Shown here piece by piece: positions 9,180-17,072 of a stretch of 64,000 nucleotides of DNA. The translations under genes were made by a program, and so were the position numbers. The first letter of the stretch is position 1. Every line of letters starts with the position of its first letter. Origin of the DNA: Pseudoclavibacter caeni (lineage in GTDB: Bacteria > Actinomycetota > Actinomycetes > Actinomycetales > Microbacteriaceae); the NCBI RefSeq assembly GCF_008831125.1, contig NZ_WBKA01000004.1, positions 158,426-222,425 of the forward strand, written 5' to 3'. The notes beneath the pieces are model-generated. The model had not been told where the DNA came from and did no database searches. It worked only from the letters and a program-made list of their open reading frames with translations.

Positions 9180-9225
9180 GGCGGGCCGCGTCCGCATCCC
9201 CACGCGGATGCGGACGCGGCCCGCC
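9180..9225. terminator. Bidirectional hairpin terminator between convergent pnuC and symporter genes
   Basis: A perfect 20-base inverted repeat (9180-9199 with 9206-9225) surrounds a 6-base loop. There is no T-tract on either side, as is common for high-GC actinobacterial terminators. Its position between converging gene ends supports a terminator role for both. Confidence 0.75.
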
Positions 9226-9244
9226 CGGTGCACTGATCGATCGG

Positions 9245-10876
9245 TCAGTGACGGGCCGCGCCCACCGCGCCAGGGCCGGGGAGCGAGCGGACGTACATCT
9301 CGGCCTCGAGCCTGCGGCTCTCGGTCTGCCCGGGCGGGATCACCGAGCCGAGCCAGCCAAGCAGGAACCCGGCCGGGATCGAGATGATGCCCGGGTTCTC
9401 CAGCGGGAAGATCGCGAAGTCGACGCCGTCGCCGAGCATCGCGGTCGCGGAGCCGCTGACCACCGGAGAGAACACGATGAGCACGAGGGTGATGACGAGC
9501 CCGCCGTACATGCTCCACACCGCACCCCGGGTGGTGAACCCCTTCCAGAACAGGGAGTAGACGATCGTGGGCAGGTTCGCGCTGGCGGCGACGGCGAATG
9601 CGAGCGCGACGAGGAACGCCACGTTCTGCCCCTGGGCGCCGATGCCGCCGACGATCGCGAGCACGCCGATCACGATGACCGTGTTGCGGCCGATGCGCAC
9701 CTCGGTGTCGGGCGAGACGTCCTGCCCCTTCTTGATCACGTTCGCGTAGATGTCATGGGCAAAGGATGCCGCGGCCGTGATCGCGAGGCCCGCCACCACC
9801 GCGAGGATGGTCGCGAACGCCACGGCCGAGATGAACCCGAGCAGCAGCGGCCCGCCGAGCTGGAGGGCGAGCAGCGGTGCGGCGGAGTTCACGCCACCGG
9901 GCGAGCTCTTGATCGTGTCAGGGCCGATCAGGTAGCCGGCGCCGTAACCGAGCACGAGCGTGAAGATGTAGAACAGCCCGATCAGCCAGATCGCCCAGAC
10001 CACCGACTTGCGCGCTTCTTTGGCGGTCGGCACCGTGTAGAACCGCATGAGCACGTGGGGCAGCCCCGCGGTGCCGAGCACGAGCGCCGCGCCGAGCGAG
10101 ATGAAGTCGAGCGGGTTCTTGTACTTCTGTCCCGGCGCGAGGATGCCCTCGTCGCCGCCCGCCGCGGCCACGGCGTTGTCGAGCAGCGTGTTCAAGCTGA
10201 ACCCGTTGAGCGCGAGCACCCAGAGCGTCATCGCGAACGCGCCGGCGATGAGCAGCACGGCCTTGATGATCTGCACCCAGGTGGTGCCCTTCATCCCGCC
10301 GATGAGCACGTAGACGATCATGAGCACCCCGACGACGGCGATGACGATCGACTGCCCCACCTTGTCGGAGATGCCGAGCAGCAGCGAGACGAGCCCGCCG
10401 GCGCCGGCCATCTGCGCCAGCAGGTAGAAGAACGTCACCGCGAGCGTGGAGATCGCCGCCGCCATTCGCACGGGCCGCTGCCGCAGCCGGAACGAGAGCA
10501 CATCGGCCATCGTGAACTTGCCGGTGTTGCGCAGCAGCTCGGCGACGAGCAGCAGGGCGACCAGCCAGGCGACGAGGAAGCCGACGGAGTACAGGAACCC
10601 GTCGTAGCCGCTGACCGCGATCGCCCCGACGATGCCGAGGAAGGACGCGGCGGAGAGGTAGTCGCCGGCGATGGCGGTGCCGTTCTGGGTGCCGCTGAAG
10701 CCACGGCCGCCGGCGTAGAAGTCGTCGGCGGACTTTGTGCCCTGACGACTGACACGGATGACGATGAACATGGTGATCGCGACGAACGCCGCAAAGATGC
10801 CGATGTTCAGCACCGGGTTGTTGTTCTGCACGGTGGCGGCGAGGATCTGCTCGCCCGCCCGCTGGATGTCGGTCAT
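9245..10876 (-). CDS. Sodium:solute symporter, acetate/monocarboxylate type (ActP/MctC-like)
   Basis: Membrane protein of 543 residues with about 13 hydrophobic segments. The N-terminal part contains the SSS-family region SADDFYAGGRGFSGTQNGTAIAGDYLSAASFLG, given here by its key residues GDYLSAASFLG. It resembles ActP acetate permeases and the corynebacterial monocarboxylate carrier MctC. It follows the DUF485 gene by 12 bases, the usual companion arrangement of this transporter class. GAGGGG lies upstream of ATG 10876. It probably imports acetate, pyruvate or propionate with Na+ or H+; the substrate is inferred. Confidence 0.88.
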   Translation of the reverse strand: MTDIQRAGEQILAATVQNNNPVLNIGIFAAFVAITMFIVIRVSRQGTKSADDFYAGGRGFSGTQNGTAIAGDYLSAASFLGIVGAIAVSGYDGFLYSVGFLVAWLVALLLVAELLRNTGKFTMADVLSFRLRQRPVRMAAAISTLAVTFFYLLAQMAGAGGLVSLLLGISDKVGQSIVIAVVGVLMIVYVLIGGMKGTTWVQIIKAVLLIAGAFAMTLWVLALNGFSLNTLLDNAVAAAGGDEGILAPGQKYKNPLDFISLGAALVLGTAGLPHVLMRFYTVPTAKEARKSVVWAIWLIGLFYIFTLVLGYGAGYLIGPDTIKSSPGGVNSAAPLLALQLGGPLLLGFISAVAFATILAVVAGLAITAAASFAHDIYANVIKKGQDVSPDTEVRIGRNTVIVIGVLAIVGGIGAQGQNVAFLVALAFAVAASANLPTIVYSLFWKGFTTRGAVWSMYGGLVITLVLIVFSPVVSGSATAMLGDGVDFAIFPLENPGIISIPAGFLLGWLGSVIPPGQTESRRLEAEMYVRSLPGPGAVGAARH

Positions 10877-10888
10877 GTCCGGGGCCCC

Positions 10889-11269
10889 TCACTCGCCTCG
10901 CGCGCCGGCCGCCGCCGCGCGCGCCTCGGTCTCGGCCTGATCGAGCTCCTCGCGCAGGCTCGCGGCCTGCGGGTCGAGGACGCGATTGGCGTAGGACACG
11001 TACCACATCGTGATCGCGAAGGTCGTCACGAACTGGGCCAGCCCGAGCACGATGCCCAGGTTGACGCGGCCCGCGACGGGGCGGGCCATGAGCTGCGGCT
11101 GGGTGATCGCCACGATGACGAACCCGAAATACCACACGAGCGCCACCGCGAGCACGGGGAGGACGAAGCGGCGATGCGCGTGCTTCAGCCTCTGGAACTC
11201 GGGGGACGCCTGGACGGCGATGTAGTCGACCCGCCCTGCTCGGGCGTCGACGAATGACTGCTTGGCCAC
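10889..11269 (-). CDS. DUF485 membrane protein, symporter partner
   Basis: Protein of 126 residues with two membrane segments (about 35-57 and 71-93) and a charged C-terminal helix rich in Glu and Ala. DUF485 proteins (YjcH-like) are normally encoded directly upstream of acetate-type sodium symporters, as here, and are thought to assist them. The GTG start at 11269 has AAGGAGG 5 bases upstream. It is the first gene of a two-gene operon. Its own biochemical role is not established. Confidence 0.85.
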   Translation of the reverse strand: MAKQSFVDARAGRVDYIAVQASPEFQRLKHAHRRFVLPVLAVALVWYFGFVIVAITQPQLMARPVAGRVNLGIVLGLAQFVTTFAITMWYVSYANRVLDPQAASLREELDQAETEARAAAAGARGE

Positions 11270-11448
11270 GGGGCCTCCTTGCCTCGACGGTCAGTGTTTC
11301 CGTCAATCTACTGATCTGGGGCAAGGGCGACGAATCATATTCGCGGATCGTATTCAGCAGGTGCGGACGCTGCCGCGGCGTGGTGCGGGACGCTGCCTCG
11401 TCCGCGCTCACGCCGGGCCGCCCGGACCTGCCGGGCCGCGGGCGGACG

Positions 11449-12489
11449 CTACCGGGGCCGGGTGACGGCGACGGCGCGCGTCTGCTCGGTGTATGGCTCG
11501 TCCACCTCGGGCACGCGCATCAGCCCGTACCGGTTCGCGAGCGCCGCGCCGATCAGGTAGTCGGCCAAACGCGGATTCTTCGGCAGCACCGGGCCATGCA
11601 GGTAGGTGCCCACCACGTTGGCGACGCGGGCGCCCTCGGTGCCGTCCTGGCCGTTGTTGCCGGCCCCGTGCCCGCGGCGGACCATCCCGAGTGGCTGCAC
11701 GCCCTCGCCGAGGAAGCTCTGCCCGGAGTGGTTCTCGAAGCCGATGAGCTCGCCGAACTGGTCGCTGTCGACGATCACATTGCCCACGAGCCGGTCGCTC
11801 TCGCCGCGGGTGTGCACGTCGAGCACGCCGATGCCGGTCAGCTGCTGGCCGCCGATCGTGTCGAAGCTGCGGCCGAACAGCTGGTACATGCCGCACACCA
11901 GCAGCATCGGCGTGCCGATCTCGACGAGGGCCTGCAGCCAGGCGCGCCGCTCGAGCAGGTCGCGGTACACCTTCGCCTGGCCGGAGTCCTGCCCGCCGCC
12001 GCCGAGGACGATGTCGGCCCGCCGGGGTGCCGGGCCGCCCACCTCAACGTCGTGCACGCGAGGCACGAAGCCCATCCACTGCAGGCGGCGCACGATTGTG
12101 AGGGTGTTGCCCCAGTCGCCGTAGATGTTCATGTCGCGCGGGTACAGCTGCACGATGTCGATCGGCCGGCCGACGTCGTCACCGGCATCGGCGCCCTCGG
12201 CATCGGCGTCGGGGTCAGCGTCCTCGTCTATGACGACGGTCGCGGCGGCCACGCCGGTGAGGGCGACGACCTCCATCCGCTCCTCGGCGCCCTCCGCCTC
12301 AGCAGCCGCCTCTGGGGCGGCTGTCTCCGTCGTCTCGTCGGGCTCCGGCTTCCCCGCCGGCCGATCCGACTTCGCCGCGGGCGCCGGCTTCGCCTCTGCC
12401 GCCGGTTTCCTCTCCGGACTCGTCTTCACGGCCGGCTTCGTCTCCGCTGCTGACTCCGTCTCCGCTGCAGGCTTCTTCTCCATGCTCAT
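11449..12489 (-). CDS. gatD: Lipid II isoglutaminyl synthase, glutaminase subunit GatD, with long N-terminal extension
   Basis: Works with MurT to amidate D-Glu of the lipid II stem peptide, using ammonia released from glutamine. The class I amidotransferase core (about 108-346) shows LYPRDMNIYGDWGN, the nucleophile Cys199 (LLVCGMYQLFG) and the catalytic His in GTYLHGPVLPKNP. Residues 1-107 are a low-complexity stretch, Lys/Pro/Ala-rich and then strongly acidic, that ordinary GatD proteins of about 240 residues lack. The start overlaps the murT stop by 3-4 bases, indicating translational coupling. Met72 is a possible alternative start that would remove most of the extension. Confidence 0.9.
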   Translation of the reverse strand: MSMEKKPAAETESAAETKPAVKTSPERKPAAEAKPAPAAKSDRPAGKPEPDETTETAAPEAAAEAEGAEERMEVVALTGVAAATVVIDEDADPDADAEGADAGDDVGRPIDIVQLYPRDMNIYGDWGNTLTIVRRLQWMGFVPRVHDVEVGGPAPRRADIVLGGGGQDSGQAKVYRDLLERRAWLQALVEIGTPMLLVCGMYQLFGRSFDTIGGQQLTGIGVLDVHTRGESDRLVGNVIVDSDQFGELIGFENHSGQSFLGEGVQPLGMVRRGHGAGNNGQDGTEGARVANVVGTYLHGPVLPKNPRLADYLIGAALANRYGLMRVPEVDEPYTEQTRAVAVTRPR

Positions 12490-13787
12490 GCTCCGATCGG
12501 CCCGACCTCAGTGTGCCGGCTCATCTCGCGACGCAGCTGCAGCATCGCCGTGTACGTGCAGAAGATGCGGGTGGGACGCCCCGCAGAGGCCTCGAGGAAC
12601 GCGTCCAGCGCCGGGCCGAGCGCCGGCTCGACCCGGGCGACGTCCACCAGGTCGTAGTGCAGCCGCAGCGCCATGTCCCAGGCGCGCACGCCGCTGGCCA
12701 TCGTCACGCCGCGGGCGCGCAGGGCGCTGAAGTCGACGTCCCACAACCAGCTCATGTCGCGTCCGTCGGCGTACTGGTCGTTGATGGCGATCATGACCGC
12801 CTCCTCGGGCCCGCCGAGCGAGCGCAGCGAGGAGCGGAAGCCGGCCGGGTTCTTCACCAGCGACAGGCGGACGGGGCGGCCGTCGACGTCAAAGGTCTCG
12901 CCGCGCCCGAACGCCGCCTTGACCTGGCCGAGCGTGGCCATGAGCAGGCCGTCGTCGTGGGCCTTCTCCTCGGGCAGCGCGGCCCGGGCTCCGGCGAGCG
13001 CGGCGGCCGCGTTGAGCGCGTTGTGCACGCCGGCGAGCTGCAGGTCGACGGAGAGACGCAGGCGGTCCATGCGGTAGACGGCCCGCTCACCGTCGAGGCC
13101 GGCGAGCTCGACGTCGGCGGGCGCCGGCGGCACCGCGAGGGCGCTGCCCTCGTGCGGGTCGCGGGTCTCGTGCAGTCGGTCGTCGTCAGGGAAGAGATCG
13201 GCCAGCGCCGGCGCGTAGCCGAAGTAGCGCACCTGGACGTCACCGGAGAGATGGTCGGCGATCGCCCGCACGCGCGGGTCGTCGCGGTTGAGCACGACCG
13301 TGCCGGTCGTCGCCTGAGCGACCTTGAGCAGCATGCCCGCGGTCGTGTCGATCTCGCCGAACCGGTCGAGCTGGTCGCGCAGCACGTTGAGCAGCACTGA
13401 CACGCGGGGGCGCACCTGCTCGACGAAGTGCACCGCGTGGGCCTCGTCGAGCTCGAGCACGGCGATGTCGGCGTCGAGCCAGCCGGACCAGTCGACCTCG
13501 TCGAGCAGGGCGGTGACGACGCCGCGGGTGAAGTTCGACCCCGTGGGGTTCGTAAACACCTTCAGCCCCTGCCCGCGCAGCAGGTCGGCGAGCATCTTCG
13601 TGGTGGTCGTCTTGCCGTTCGTGCCGCTGACGACGATGATCCCCTCGGGCAGCCGCCCGAGGGCCTCGGCCATGAAGTGCGGGTCGAGGCGTTCCACGAT
13701 GTACCCGGGCAGCGCCGACCCCCCGCCACGCAGCCGCGCGACGGCCTTCGTCAGGCGGCCGATGGCGATGATCAGGGGGTTGCTCAT
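12486..13787 (-). CDS. murT: Lipid II isoglutaminyl synthase, ligase subunit MurT
   Basis: Mur-ligase-like ATPase of 433 residues that activates the D-Glu carboxylate of lipid II for amidation. The ATP site is SGTNGKTTTTKML, followed by NPTGSNFTRG. The central Mur domain contains NRDDPRV and the C-terminal domain contains INDQYADGRDMSWLWDVDF, whose Asp fits the catalytic Asp of MurT. The only Cys is near the C-terminus, so the four-Cys zinc ribbon known from Staphylococcus aureus MurT is absent. ATG 13787 lies 8 bases after TAGAAT, suggesting a leaderless mRNA; GTG 13793 is less likely. Coupled to gatD. Confidence 0.92.
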   Translation of the reverse strand: MSNPLIIAIGRLTKAVARLRGGGSALPGYIVERLDPHFMAEALGRLPEGIIVVSGTNGKTTTTKMLADLLRGQGLKVFTNPTGSNFTRGVVTALLDEVDWSGWLDADIAVLELDEAHAVHFVEQVRPRVSVLLNVLRDQLDRFGEIDTTAGMLLKVAQATTGTVVLNRDDPRVRAIADHLSGDVQVRYFGYAPALADLFPDDDRLHETRDPHEGSALAVPPAPADVELAGLDGERAVYRMDRLRLSVDLQLAGVHNALNAAAALAGARAALPEEKAHDDGLLMATLGQVKAAFGRGETFDVDGRPVRLSLVKNPAGFRSSLRSLGGPEEAVMIAINDQYADGRDMSWLWDVDFSALRARGVTMASGVRAWDMALRLHYDLVDVARVEPALGPALDAFLEASAGRPTRIFCTYTAMLQLRREMSRHTEVGPIGA

Positions 13788-13795
13788 GGTCACTC

Positions 13796-13801
13796 ATTCT
13801 A
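13796..13801 (-). promoter_or_regulatory. Candidate -10 box for leaderless murT-gatD mRNA
   Basis: Read on the minus strand, TAGAAT ends 8 bases before ATG 13787. No Shine-Dalgarno sequence is seen. This decides the murT start in favour of ATG 13787. Confidence 0.5.
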
Positions 13802-13890
13802 TGCGGGCGACGCGGCCGGCCGGGGCGGCACGCTGAGCGGCCGCGGCGGTCGGACTCGCCGCCCGGATGGCGGTCATGCGGCCACGCCGA

Positions 13891-14373
13891 TCACCACCCG
13901 GTGTCGTCGGCGATCTCCTCCAGCGCCCGGGCGAGGCCGAGAGCCGCATCGACCGCCTCCGCGCCCTTGTCCTCCGCGGCGCCGGGGCCGCCGGCGCGGT
14001 CGAGTGCCTGCTGCTCCGTGTCACAGGTGAGCAGGCCGAAACCGACTGGCCGGCCGCTGTCGAGGGCGACTCTGTTGAGCCCGTCGGTCGCCGCATGGCA
14101 CACGTAGTCGAAGTGCGGGGTGCCACCGCGGATGACGACGCCCAGGGCGACCACCGCGTCCGCGCCGGCGGCGAGCGCCGCCTGGGCGGCCACGGCGAGC
14201 TCGAAACTGCCGGGCACGCGCACGAGCCGCCACCGGGCCCCGGCCCGGTCGAGGGCCCGCCGCGCCCCGTCGATCAGCCCGGCCATGACCTGCTCATGCC
14301 AGGAGGACGCGACGACGACGACCCGCCGGCCCCGCCCGTCCGCCCGCACCTCGGGCACACCGGCGCCGCTCAT
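13891..14373 (-). CDS. ribH: 6,7-dimethyl-8-ribityllumazine synthase
   Basis: Penultimate riboflavin enzyme of 160 residues; condenses 5-amino-6-ribitylaminouracil with 3,4-dihydroxy-2-butanone 4-phosphate. Visible landmarks are ASSWHEQV, RVPGSFELAVAA, ALGVVIRGGTPHFDYVCHAAT (with the catalytic His) and PVGFGLLTCDTEQQALDRAG. The start overlaps the stop of the upstream ribE-ribB gene by 4 bases, so the two are translationally coupled and under the same FMN riboswitch. Length and motifs match the family throughout. Confidence 0.95.
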   Translation of the reverse strand: MSGAGVPEVRADGRGRRVVVVASSWHEQVMAGLIDGARRALDRAGARWRLVRVPGSFELAVAAQAALAAGADAVVALGVVIRGGTPHFDYVCHAATDGLNRVALDSGRPVGFGLLTCDTEQQALDRAGGPGAAEDKGAEAVDAALGLARALEEIADDTGW

Positions 14374-15794
14374 GCGCGCACCTCCTGCCAGTCACCGGTC
14401 GCCGCGGGCACGGGGGCGACCACCGCGTCCGCATCGGCTGGCCGCTCGCGCCGCTCGCGCCAGCGGGCGATCTGGGCGACGGTGAGCACGGGCAGCCCCG
14501 CGGCATCGCCCATCCGCACAAGGTCGGGGAACCGCATCATCTCACCGGAGTCGAGCACCATCTCGCCGATCGCGGCCACCTCGGGCAGGCCCGCGATGCG
14601 CATCAGGTCGACGGAGGCCTCGGTGTGGCCGGCCCGCTCGAGCACGCCGCCGGGCCGGGCCCGCAGCGGCACCACGTGCCCGGGCCTGGTCAGCCCGTCG
14701 GGCGCGGTGGCGGAGTCGGCGAGGACGTTGAGCGTGTGGCAGCGGTCAGCGGCCGAGATGCCGGTGGTCACGCCGGTCGCCGCGTCGCAGGTGACCGTGT
14801 AGGCGGTGCCCTTGGGATCGCGGTTGTCGGCGACCATGGGCGGCAGCGCAAGCCGGTCGGCGATCGCGTCGGGCATCGGCGCGCACAGGTACCCGGAGGT
14901 GTGCCGGATCATCCAGGCGATCCAGTGCGGGGTGGCGAGCGCGGCAGAGATGATCGCGTCCCCCTCGTTCTCGCGCCGCTCGTCATCGGCGACGAGCACC
15001 GGCAGCCCCTGACGTAGGGCGTCGACGGCTCGGGCGACGGCCCGGTCGTCCTCGGCGTCACGAGGGTCGGCGGGGATCGCATCCGTCGTCACCACACCCG
15101 CATCGATCGGGGCGGGTGCCGCCGTGGGCAGCCCCGTCCCGGCCGCAGCGAGGCTGGCAGTCGGAGCCACCCGGGTCGCGTCCGCCGCGCCGACGCCTGC
15201 GACGAGCAGCCGACGCAGCTGCCGGGCGAGCACATCGGTCTCGAGATTCACCTCGTCGCCGACCGCGAGCGCGCCGAGATCGGTGTCGCGCTGGGTCTGC
15301 GGGATCAGCGAGACCTCGAACCAGTCGGCTCGGCGGGCGCTGACCGTCAGTGACACCCCGTCGACGGCGATCGATCCCTTGGCCACGATGAGCGCGGCGG
15401 CCTCGGCGTCGGCGACCTGCAGGCGCAGGATGCGGGCGTCGCCCTCGGTGCGCACGGCGATGAGCCGGGCGGTGGCGTCGACGTGTCCCTGCACGACGTG
15501 GCCGCCGAGGCGCCCGTCGGATCGAGCCGCCCGTTCGAGGTTCACGACATGGTCGGGGGCGAGCCGGCCGAGGGTGGTGCGGCGCAGAGTCTCGGCCATG
15601 ACGTCCGCGGTGAACGAGCGATCGTCGTGGGCGACGACCGTGAGGCACACCCCGTCGACGGCCACAGACTCGCCGATGGCGAGCTCGGCGGCGAAGGGCA
15701 CGTCGCCGACGACGATGCGGGCGCCGTCGGAGGCGGTGTGCGGTGCTGGTGTGATGACGAGGCGCCCGCGCGCCTCGACGAGACCGGTGAACAT
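14370..15794 (-). CDS. Riboflavin synthase fused to 3,4-dihydroxy-2-butanone-4-phosphate synthase (RibE-RibB)
   Basis: Single open frame of 474 residues. Residues 1-200 are riboflavin synthase alpha: MFTGLVE start, two homologous lumazine-binding halves, VNLERA, GGHVVQGHVD and KGSIAVDGVSLTV. After a linker of about 45 residues rich in Ala/Pro/Thr, residues 247-445 are a complete DHBP synthase: DDERRENEGD, HTSGYLCAPM, and the segment from RPGHVV through GHTEASVDL. In actinobacteria RibB is usually fused to GTP cyclohydrolase II (RibA); here no RibA part follows, and no ribD lies in the operon. ATG 15794 has GGAAGGA upstream and an FMN riboswitch 88 bases away. Both activities look intact. Confidence 0.93.
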   Translation of the reverse strand: MFTGLVEARGRLVITPAPHTASDGARIVVGDVPFAAELAIGESVAVDGVCLTVVAHDDRSFTADVMAETLRRTTLGRLAPDHVVNLERAARSDGRLGGHVVQGHVDATARLIAVRTEGDARILRLQVADAEAAALIVAKGSIAVDGVSLTVSARRADWFEVSLIPQTQRDTDLGALAVGDEVNLETDVLARQLRRLLVAGVGAADATRVAPTASLAAAGTGLPTAAPAPIDAGVVTTDAIPADPRDAEDDRAVARAVDALRQGLPVLVADDERRENEGDAIISAALATPHWIAWMIRHTSGYLCAPMPDAIADRLALPPMVADNRDPKGTAYTVTCDAATGVTTGISAADRCHTLNVLADSATAPDGLTRPGHVVPLRARPGGVLERAGHTEASVDLMRIAGLPEVAAIGEMVLDSGEMMRFPDLVRMGDAAGLPVLTVAQIARWRERRERPADADAVVAPVPAATGDWQEVRA

Positions 15795-15881
15795 GCGTTC
15801 CTTCCCGGCCCACGGAGGACACGCGGCACACGGTCGCCGCCGATCCGCCGGGCTGCGGTCGGACGGCGCCGAGGCACCGCA

Positions 15882-16020
15882 AGCGCTGACTCCCATCCAG
15901 ACTGTGACTGTCGGCGCCGGGATTCCACCGGCTCGGCCGCCGCGCGCGTCACCTCGACGTCGCGCTGCGGTTCGCGGACTCTGACCGCCGGTTCGGATTT
16001 CCACCGACCCCGTGAGCACT
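15882..16020 (-). ncRNA. FMN riboswitch (RFN element)
   Basis: Minus-strand leader of the riboflavin operon. It shows the RFN landmarks in order: GGTGGAAATCCGAACCGGCGG, shortened here to its key part AACCGGCGGT, then AGAGTCCGCGA, GAGCCGGTGGAAT, CCGACAGTCACAGTCTGGA, and TGGGAGTCAG. The closing P1 helix pairs 16015-16020 with 15882-15887. FMN binding should repress the ribE-ribB and ribH genes. The 87 bases between aptamer and start codon hold the expression platform; I cannot tell whether it works on transcription or translation. Confidence 0.92.
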
Positions 16021-16179
16021 TGTGTCTCCCAGTATCGCCGCTCGCGGTCGGCCAGGCAAGACCGGACGCCACCCGACGTCACATGACGCGGCGGGCGGGA
16101 CCCGCCGGGGGCGGCGCATCCCCGGCAGACGCCGCCTCGTCACACCGGCCGGCCGCGACGGCTGTGCAAGGATGGCGAC

Positions 16180-17022
16180 ATGCCCACTCCTGAGGACTCG
16201 CTCTGGCTCGATCGCACCGTCACCGTCGCCGCCGCCCAGTTCGCGCCCGGACTCGACGTGCACGAGAACCTCGCCGGCATGGCCCGCTTCGTCGAGGTGG
16301 CCGCCCGCCGTCGGGCCGCGCTCGTGGTGTTCCCCGAGTACGCCGCCTGCTTCGCCCGCAGGCTCGACGACGAGGTCGTCGCCCGCGCCGAGCCACTCGA
16401 CGGCCCGTTCGTGACGGGACTGGCCGAGCTCGCCCGGGCGCATCACGTGCACCTGGTCGCTGGGCTCGCCGAGGCGGCGCCGGATGTCGCCCCGCGCGTG
16501 CACAACACGCTCGTCGCCCTCTCCCCCGACGGTGGCCTCGAGGCCGTCTACCGAAAGGTGCACCTGTTCGACACGTTCGGCCACCACGAGTCGAAGCGGG
16601 TCGCGCCCGGACGGCTCGCCCCGGCCCAGATCTTCGAGGTCTCCGGCATCGCGGTGGGGCTGCAGGCCGGCTACGATCTGCGGTTCCCGGAGCTCACCCG
16701 AGGCATCATCTCGGCGGGCGCGGAGCTCGTCGCCGTGCCCGCCCAGTGGGCCGAGGGGTCGCTCAAGGAGCTGCACTGGCGCACGCTGCTGCAGGCCCGG
16801 GCGATCGAGAGCACCGCATACCTGCTCGCGGCGGGCCAGCCGGTGCCGCACGGCATCGGCCGATCGATGGTCGTCGACCCGATGGGCGTGATCCTCTCGG
16901 CCACCGGCGCGGAGCCCGGGCTCGTGGTCGCGGAGATCAGCCTGCAGCGTCTGGCGCAGGTGCGCGCGACGAACCCGGCCCTGCTCGGCCGGCGCATCCG
17001 GGTGGCCACCGACCCGGAGTGA
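16180..17022 (+). CDS. Nitrilase-superfamily protein lacking the catalytic cysteine
   Basis: Paralogue of the nitrilase at 4785-5666, 280 residues, alike along the whole length. Glu53 (FPEYA) and Lys126 (YRKVHLFD) of the triad are kept, as is LKELHW, but the nucleophile position reads QAGYDLRFPE. Gly164 replaces Cys, and the codon at 16669-16671 is GGC where TGC is expected. The protein therefore cannot be a standard thiol amidase unless the base is a sequencing error. The frame is otherwise intact, with AAGGA upstream of ATG 16180. It stands alone between the riboflavin operon and the encapsulin gene. It may be a regulatory pseudoenzyme or an early-decay duplicate. Confidence 0.85.
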   Translation: MPTPEDSLWLDRTVTVAAAQFAPGLDVHENLAGMARFVEVAARRRAALVVFPEYAACFARRLDDEVVARAEPLDGPFVTGLAELARAHHVHLVAGLAEAAPDVAPRVHNTLVALSPDGGLEAVYRKVHLFDTFGHHESKRVAPGRLAPAQIFEVSGIAVGLQAGYDLRFPELTRGIISAGAELVAVPAQWAEGSLKELHWRTLLQARAIESTAYLLAAGQPVPHGIGRSMVVDPMGVILSATGAEPGLVVAEISLQRLAQVRATNPALLGRRIRVATDPE

Positions 17023-17072
17023 GCCGCGGGTCAGACGGACGACTGGCGCAGCCCGCCCAGCTCGGCACCCGG

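Noticed and set aside
9020..11257. A long open plus-strand frame over the symporter and DUF485 genes
   Set aside because: It is antisense to two well-supported membrane-protein genes and its translation is His/Asp/Arg-rich noise.
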